DNA of 64,000 bases from DASSFG01 sp035547915 (GTDB lineage Bacteria; Planctomycetota; Planctomycetia; Pirellulales; JAICIG01): the NCBI GenBank assembly GCA_035547915.1, contig DASZTS010000140.1:62001-126000 (forward strand). Reading direction: 5' to 3'. The notes under the pieces were generated by a model. It ran no database searches, was not told the origin of the DNA, and was given only the letters and a program-made list of their open reading frames with translations. The position numbers and the translations under genes are program-made. Shown piece after piece: positions 61,032 through 64,000 of this stretch. Every line of letters begins with the position of its first letter. Positions within the stretch are counted from its first letter, which is position 1.

Positions 61032-61763
61032 CTTCGACTCCTGATGGAAGGACACCGGTTGTTTGACCTTCAGTGCGGCAACCGTGCATTCGGCATCGAT
61101 CCGCTCGGCAGAGCGGTGGTCCGAGCCATGGTCGTTGTCCTGTGAAGGACCGAAATGGGCCGGTCATTATAGTGCCGAGTCGCAGCGCCTACGAGGGGGC
61201 GCAAGTTTAACAGATTACTTACAAATCTCTCGCACGTTACTCGGGAAATGCTGGCCCGGCACAGGCCGGCCGATCAATGCCCTCGGGGCAAAAACGAGGC
61301 GAAAGCTGTTCAGAACGGAACGATTGCGTCGCAATCCAGCAGTAATTGAGTTGATACGTCTTGGTGCCTTCGTCGAAGGGCTTTGCCGCGCCTTGGTATC
61401 TGTGCCAGCGTAGCCCTGGGGCGAATGAGGGCGTTCCGGCGCGGGTTCCAGTTGGCAACCGCCGTCTACGAGCCATCCCTCGGTCAGGCCCACGCGTTGC
61501 CGTCTTCGTCGTGGAACCCTTCCACGCGTGTGCCCAAACGCCAACGTGCCGCTCGTCAGCGGATTCGGCGCTCAATGTTGAGAGCGGCGGAGTGGCACAT
61601 TCCGAGGTCTTCCGAAACGCGTGGCGAAGTGCCAAGCGTTATCCCATTTCCAACCACGGTAGCACGCTTCCGTCGATTCCAGCGTCAACGGTAGCGGTCG
61701 CACATACCAGCGAGTGCATGCCCTTCGGAGGATCTCAGGGCGTGTCATCCAACCGTTCGCCGC
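61032..61763. other. Intergenic region
   Basis: No gene supported. A small hairpin CCGCTCGGCAGAGCGG (61101-61116) lacks a T-run. Remaining open frames are compositional. Confidence 0.45.
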
Positions 61764-64000
61764 CTACGCTGTCTTGTCGAAGAATTCCTGCGAGGACAGT
61801 ATCACCGCCCAGATCTGCTGGTCGAGCGCGCCGTTATCGAGGGCGGCACTGGAGCTCGCCAGCGCCGTGGGATCGGCCGGTCGATCCAGGAAGTCGAGAT
61901 CGTCGATGAAGGGAAGGCTGTTGTCGTCGTGGTCGTTGAGATCGTCAGGCGACTGGTAATAGCCAGCCACTTCGAGCTGGTGATACTCGTGGCTGTTGAA
62001 CACGATCTCGGCCACCTGCTCACGCGTCATCCCGCTTGCCAAGTCGGCCTCGAAGGCCGCCAGGGCCTGGGCGTCGGGTGCGCGGTCGAGCGCCAGGTTG
62101 AACAATCGGGTGATGAACCCGACATCGGTGCCGCCGGCCAAGGCGTAGAACTCGGCAGTGCCCGCGATCATGGCTTCGGTGTCTTCGATCGTCGTCTGGT
62201 GGCTGACGACATCGACCCAGTACGCCAAGCCCTGTGCATCGGGAGCGCGGTCTAGGAACTTTTCGAACATGCCGGTGACAAGGTCCGCCCCCAGTTCGCC
62301 AGGCATCGCGGTGGTGATGATCGCGGCGACGACCTGTAGTCGCGATAGCCCCTGGTCGAGCAGGTTGTTCCAGAATGTCAGCCCCGCCTGATCGACCTGG
62401 CGGTGGAACAGGTCGCGGTAGACCTCCGAGATGAATCGCTCGTTGGCCGTGCCTTGTGTGCCGTCGGGAAGGAGTTCTTCCCGCATCGTGGCCGACGTGT
62501 GGATGGTCGCCGATACGGCGTCGTCGTTGACCACAACCGTGATCGGGAAAGTCCCTTCGTCGAGATAAGTGTGAGTGCCTACGACGGTGTAGGTCGTGCC
62601 TGACTCGGTGACCGCACCCGACGAGCTGGTGCCGTCGCCCCAATCGACAGTCACGGTGAAGTCGCCGGCGGGTTCGCCTCCGTTGCCATGTGTGAACGTG
62701 GCGAGGGGAACATTCGTCAACGCAGATCGTTCAAAGCCGTTCACTGCCACGCCTGCGGCATCCGAAATCGAGGGCTCGGTGATCGTGGCGGTGCTATGGG
62801 TCGAGGCGCTGGCTCCGCCGACGTCGGCGACGTGCACCTTGACGGTGTAGGAGCCGTCTTCCGCGAAGGTATGCGAGCCGCTCACCTGGAAATGTCCGGC
62901 CGCCGCCGAAACGGTGCCAATCGTCGTGCTGCCGTCGCCCCAGTCGATGCTCGCCGTGTAATCGGTGACCGCGCCGTTGGGATCGGCGTCGGTGAACGTG
63001 GCCACGACGCCACTGAAAGCCGTAAACTCGACCGAGGTCACGGCCGTACCCGTCGCCGCCAGGGGCGCGTCAGCGACATCGATCGTCGCCGTCGCCGTAC
63101 CGGTCGCAGTGCCGGGCGCATCGTCCGACAACACGATGGTGGCGGTCTCGGTCCCTTCTTCGGCATAGGCATGACTGCCGCTCACGGTGAACGATCCGGC
63201 CGATCCGCTGACGACGCCGGCCGTCGTTGTGCCGTCGCCCCAGTCGATGTTGGCCGTGAAGTCGGTCGGCAGATTCGCCGCGTAGGTCGTGTCGATGAAC
63301 GTCGCGACGGTTCCGCTGAATGGGGCACCTTCGGTGGAACCGGCGGTGACGCTCGTTCCGGCCACCAACGTGTCGTTATCGGCCACCGTCGCCGTACCGG
63401 TAGCGGTCGCCGAGGCGGTGCCCGGCGAATCATCGGCGAGGATGACCTTCAGTGGATTCGATCCCTCATCCGCATAAAGATGACTGCCGCTCACGGTGAA
63501 CGTGCCGGCCCCGCCGCTGACGGCGCCGGCCGTCGTTGTGCCGTCACCCCAGTCGATGGTGGCCGTGAAGTCGGTCGGCACATTGCCTGCGTAAGTCGTG
63601 TCACTGAAGGTCGCTACCGTGCCCGAGAAGGTCGTCCCCTCCGTCGCGCTGACGCCGGCGGTGAGGGGGACGAGTGTGTCCGCATCGGCCACATCCGCCG
63701 TACTGACGATCGTGGCGGTCAGCGTGCTCGGTGGGTTGTCGGCGAAGGAGGCGAGGATCGTGAAGGTTCCTTCGTCGGCATAGGTATGGCTGCCGCTGAT
63801 CGTAAAGCTGCCATTGCCTCCGGTCAGGGTACCCGACGTCTTTGTGCCATCGCCCCAGTCGATGCTGGCCGTGAAACCGCTGGCCACCTGGCCGAGATAG
63901 TTGTCGCTGAAGGTGCCAACGGCGCCCGTGAAGACATGCCCTTCGGTGGCCGAAATCGTGGCGGGGAATAAATTGCCCGAATCTCCCTCGAGCACCGTGA
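61764..64000 (-). CDS. Partial giant PKD-repeat surface protein with DUF4214 end
   Basis: At least 745 residues; the 5' end lies beyond base 64000 and the visible GTG at 63995 is internal. Six PKD/Calx-beta-like repeats of about 90 residues are visible (TASIDWGDGT or TATIDWGDGT in each, with SGSHTYADEGT-type ends). The C-terminal about 190 residues are DUF4214 repeats (FISEVYRDLFHRQVDQAGLT; AQGLAYWVDVVSHQ). Giant secreted PKD/DUF4214 proteins are typical of planctomycetes. Confidence 0.88.
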   Translation of the reverse strand, partial: TVLEGDSGNLFPATISATEGHVFTGAVGTFSDNYLGQVASGFTASIDWGDGTKTSGTLTGGNGSFTISGSHTYADEGTFTILASFADNPPSTLTATIVSTADVADADTLVPLTAGVSATEGTTFSGTVATFSDTTYAGNVPTDFTATIDWGDGTTTAGAVSGGAGTFTVSGSHLYADEGSNPLKVILADDSPGTASATATGTATVADNDTLVAGTSVTAGSTEGAPFSGTVATFIDTTYAANLPTDFTANIDWGDGTTTAGVVSGSAGSFTVSGSHAYAEEGTETATIVLSDDAPGTATGTATATIDVADAPLAATGTAVTSVEFTAFSGVVATFTDADPNGAVTDYTASIDWGDGSTTIGTVSAAAGHFQVSGSHTFAEDGSYTVKVHVADVGGASASTHSTATITEPSISDAAGVAVNGFERSALTNVPLATFTHGNGGEPAGDFTVTVDWGDGTSSSGAVTESGTTYTVVGTHTYLDEGTFPITVVVNDDAVSATIHTSATMREELLPDGTQGTANERFISEVYRDLFHRQVDQAGLTFWNNLLDQGLSRLQVVAAIITTAMPGELGADLVTGMFEKFLDRAPDAQGLAYWVDVVSHQTTIEDTEAMIAGTAEFYALAGGTDVGFITRLFNLALDRAPDAQALAAFEADLASGMTREQVAEIVFNSHEYHQLEVAGYYQSPDDLNDHDDNSLPFIDDLDFLDRPADPTALASSSAALDNGALDQQIWAVILSSQEFFDKTA

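Noticed and set aside
62688..63971. A 427-codon rightward frame opposite the PKD protein.
   Set aside because: An antisense shadow repeating with the PKD units; Arg/Gly-rich with no domain.

Overview
The window reads as a high-GC planctomycete chromosome (Pirellulales-like is a guess). The evidence is lineage-typical sequence: proteins opening with an [RK]xFQF-type leader and a membrane segment (18388, 18907, 37243, 49031), small membrane proteins starting NPYxxP (52886, 53297), a TIGR03000 domain (49494), DUF4214 surface proteins (32976, 61764), and propeller and c-type-haem proteins (43945, 45445). No rRNA, tRNA, CRISPR array, transposase or integrase was found.

Bases 1-30.9 kb look like one accessory element, mostly transcribed leftwards and packed with ATGA/TGATG start-stop overlaps. 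Its right end is a phage- or plasmid-style replication module: a small HTH protein, an HNH-AP2 endonuclease, an anchored coiled-coil protein, a GNAT acetyltransferase, a replication initiator, a primase-polymerase/DnaB-type helicase, and csrA. A rightward patch at 21-24.5 kb carries a large TIR-STAND-TPR protein, a likely immune receptor, next to a striking GCGC-alternating repeat region. From 19.6 kb down to 11.8 kb comes an unusual run of envelope genes: exported proteins, two proteins with CxxCH haem motifs, at least five one- or two-segment membrane microproteins, and a sedolisin (S53) protease with its catalytic residues intact. Further left are coiled-coil, spanin-like and zinc-ribbon proteins, a probable structural protein behind a clear sigma70-type promoter, a GT39-like membrane glycosyltransferase, a sulfotransferase-like protein and a 1,444-residue beta-rich protein. 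Terminase, portal and capsid genes are not in the window, so prophage is the leading but unproven reading; structural genes could lie to the left.

Bases 31-64 kb look like ordinary planctomycete chromosome: an SGNH hydrolase, an LRR protein, a metallochaperone-like protein, NagA-type deacetylase, two stand-alone receiver proteins, an enolase-superfamily enzyme, ApbE, PQQ-type propeller proteins, an exported methyltransferase fusion, a membrane protein/winged-helix regulator pair, a LarA-like protein, a Gly-rich TPR protein, and a partial giant PKD/DUF4214 surface protein.

Cutting across both halves is a dispersed roughly 100-bp repeat (16 copies seen) with inverted ends and a central hairpin. 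Three copies supply the stop codon of the adjoining gene and one lies in frame inside the replication initiator gene. A separate 72-bp MITE-like element occurs three times, each time next to that repeat.
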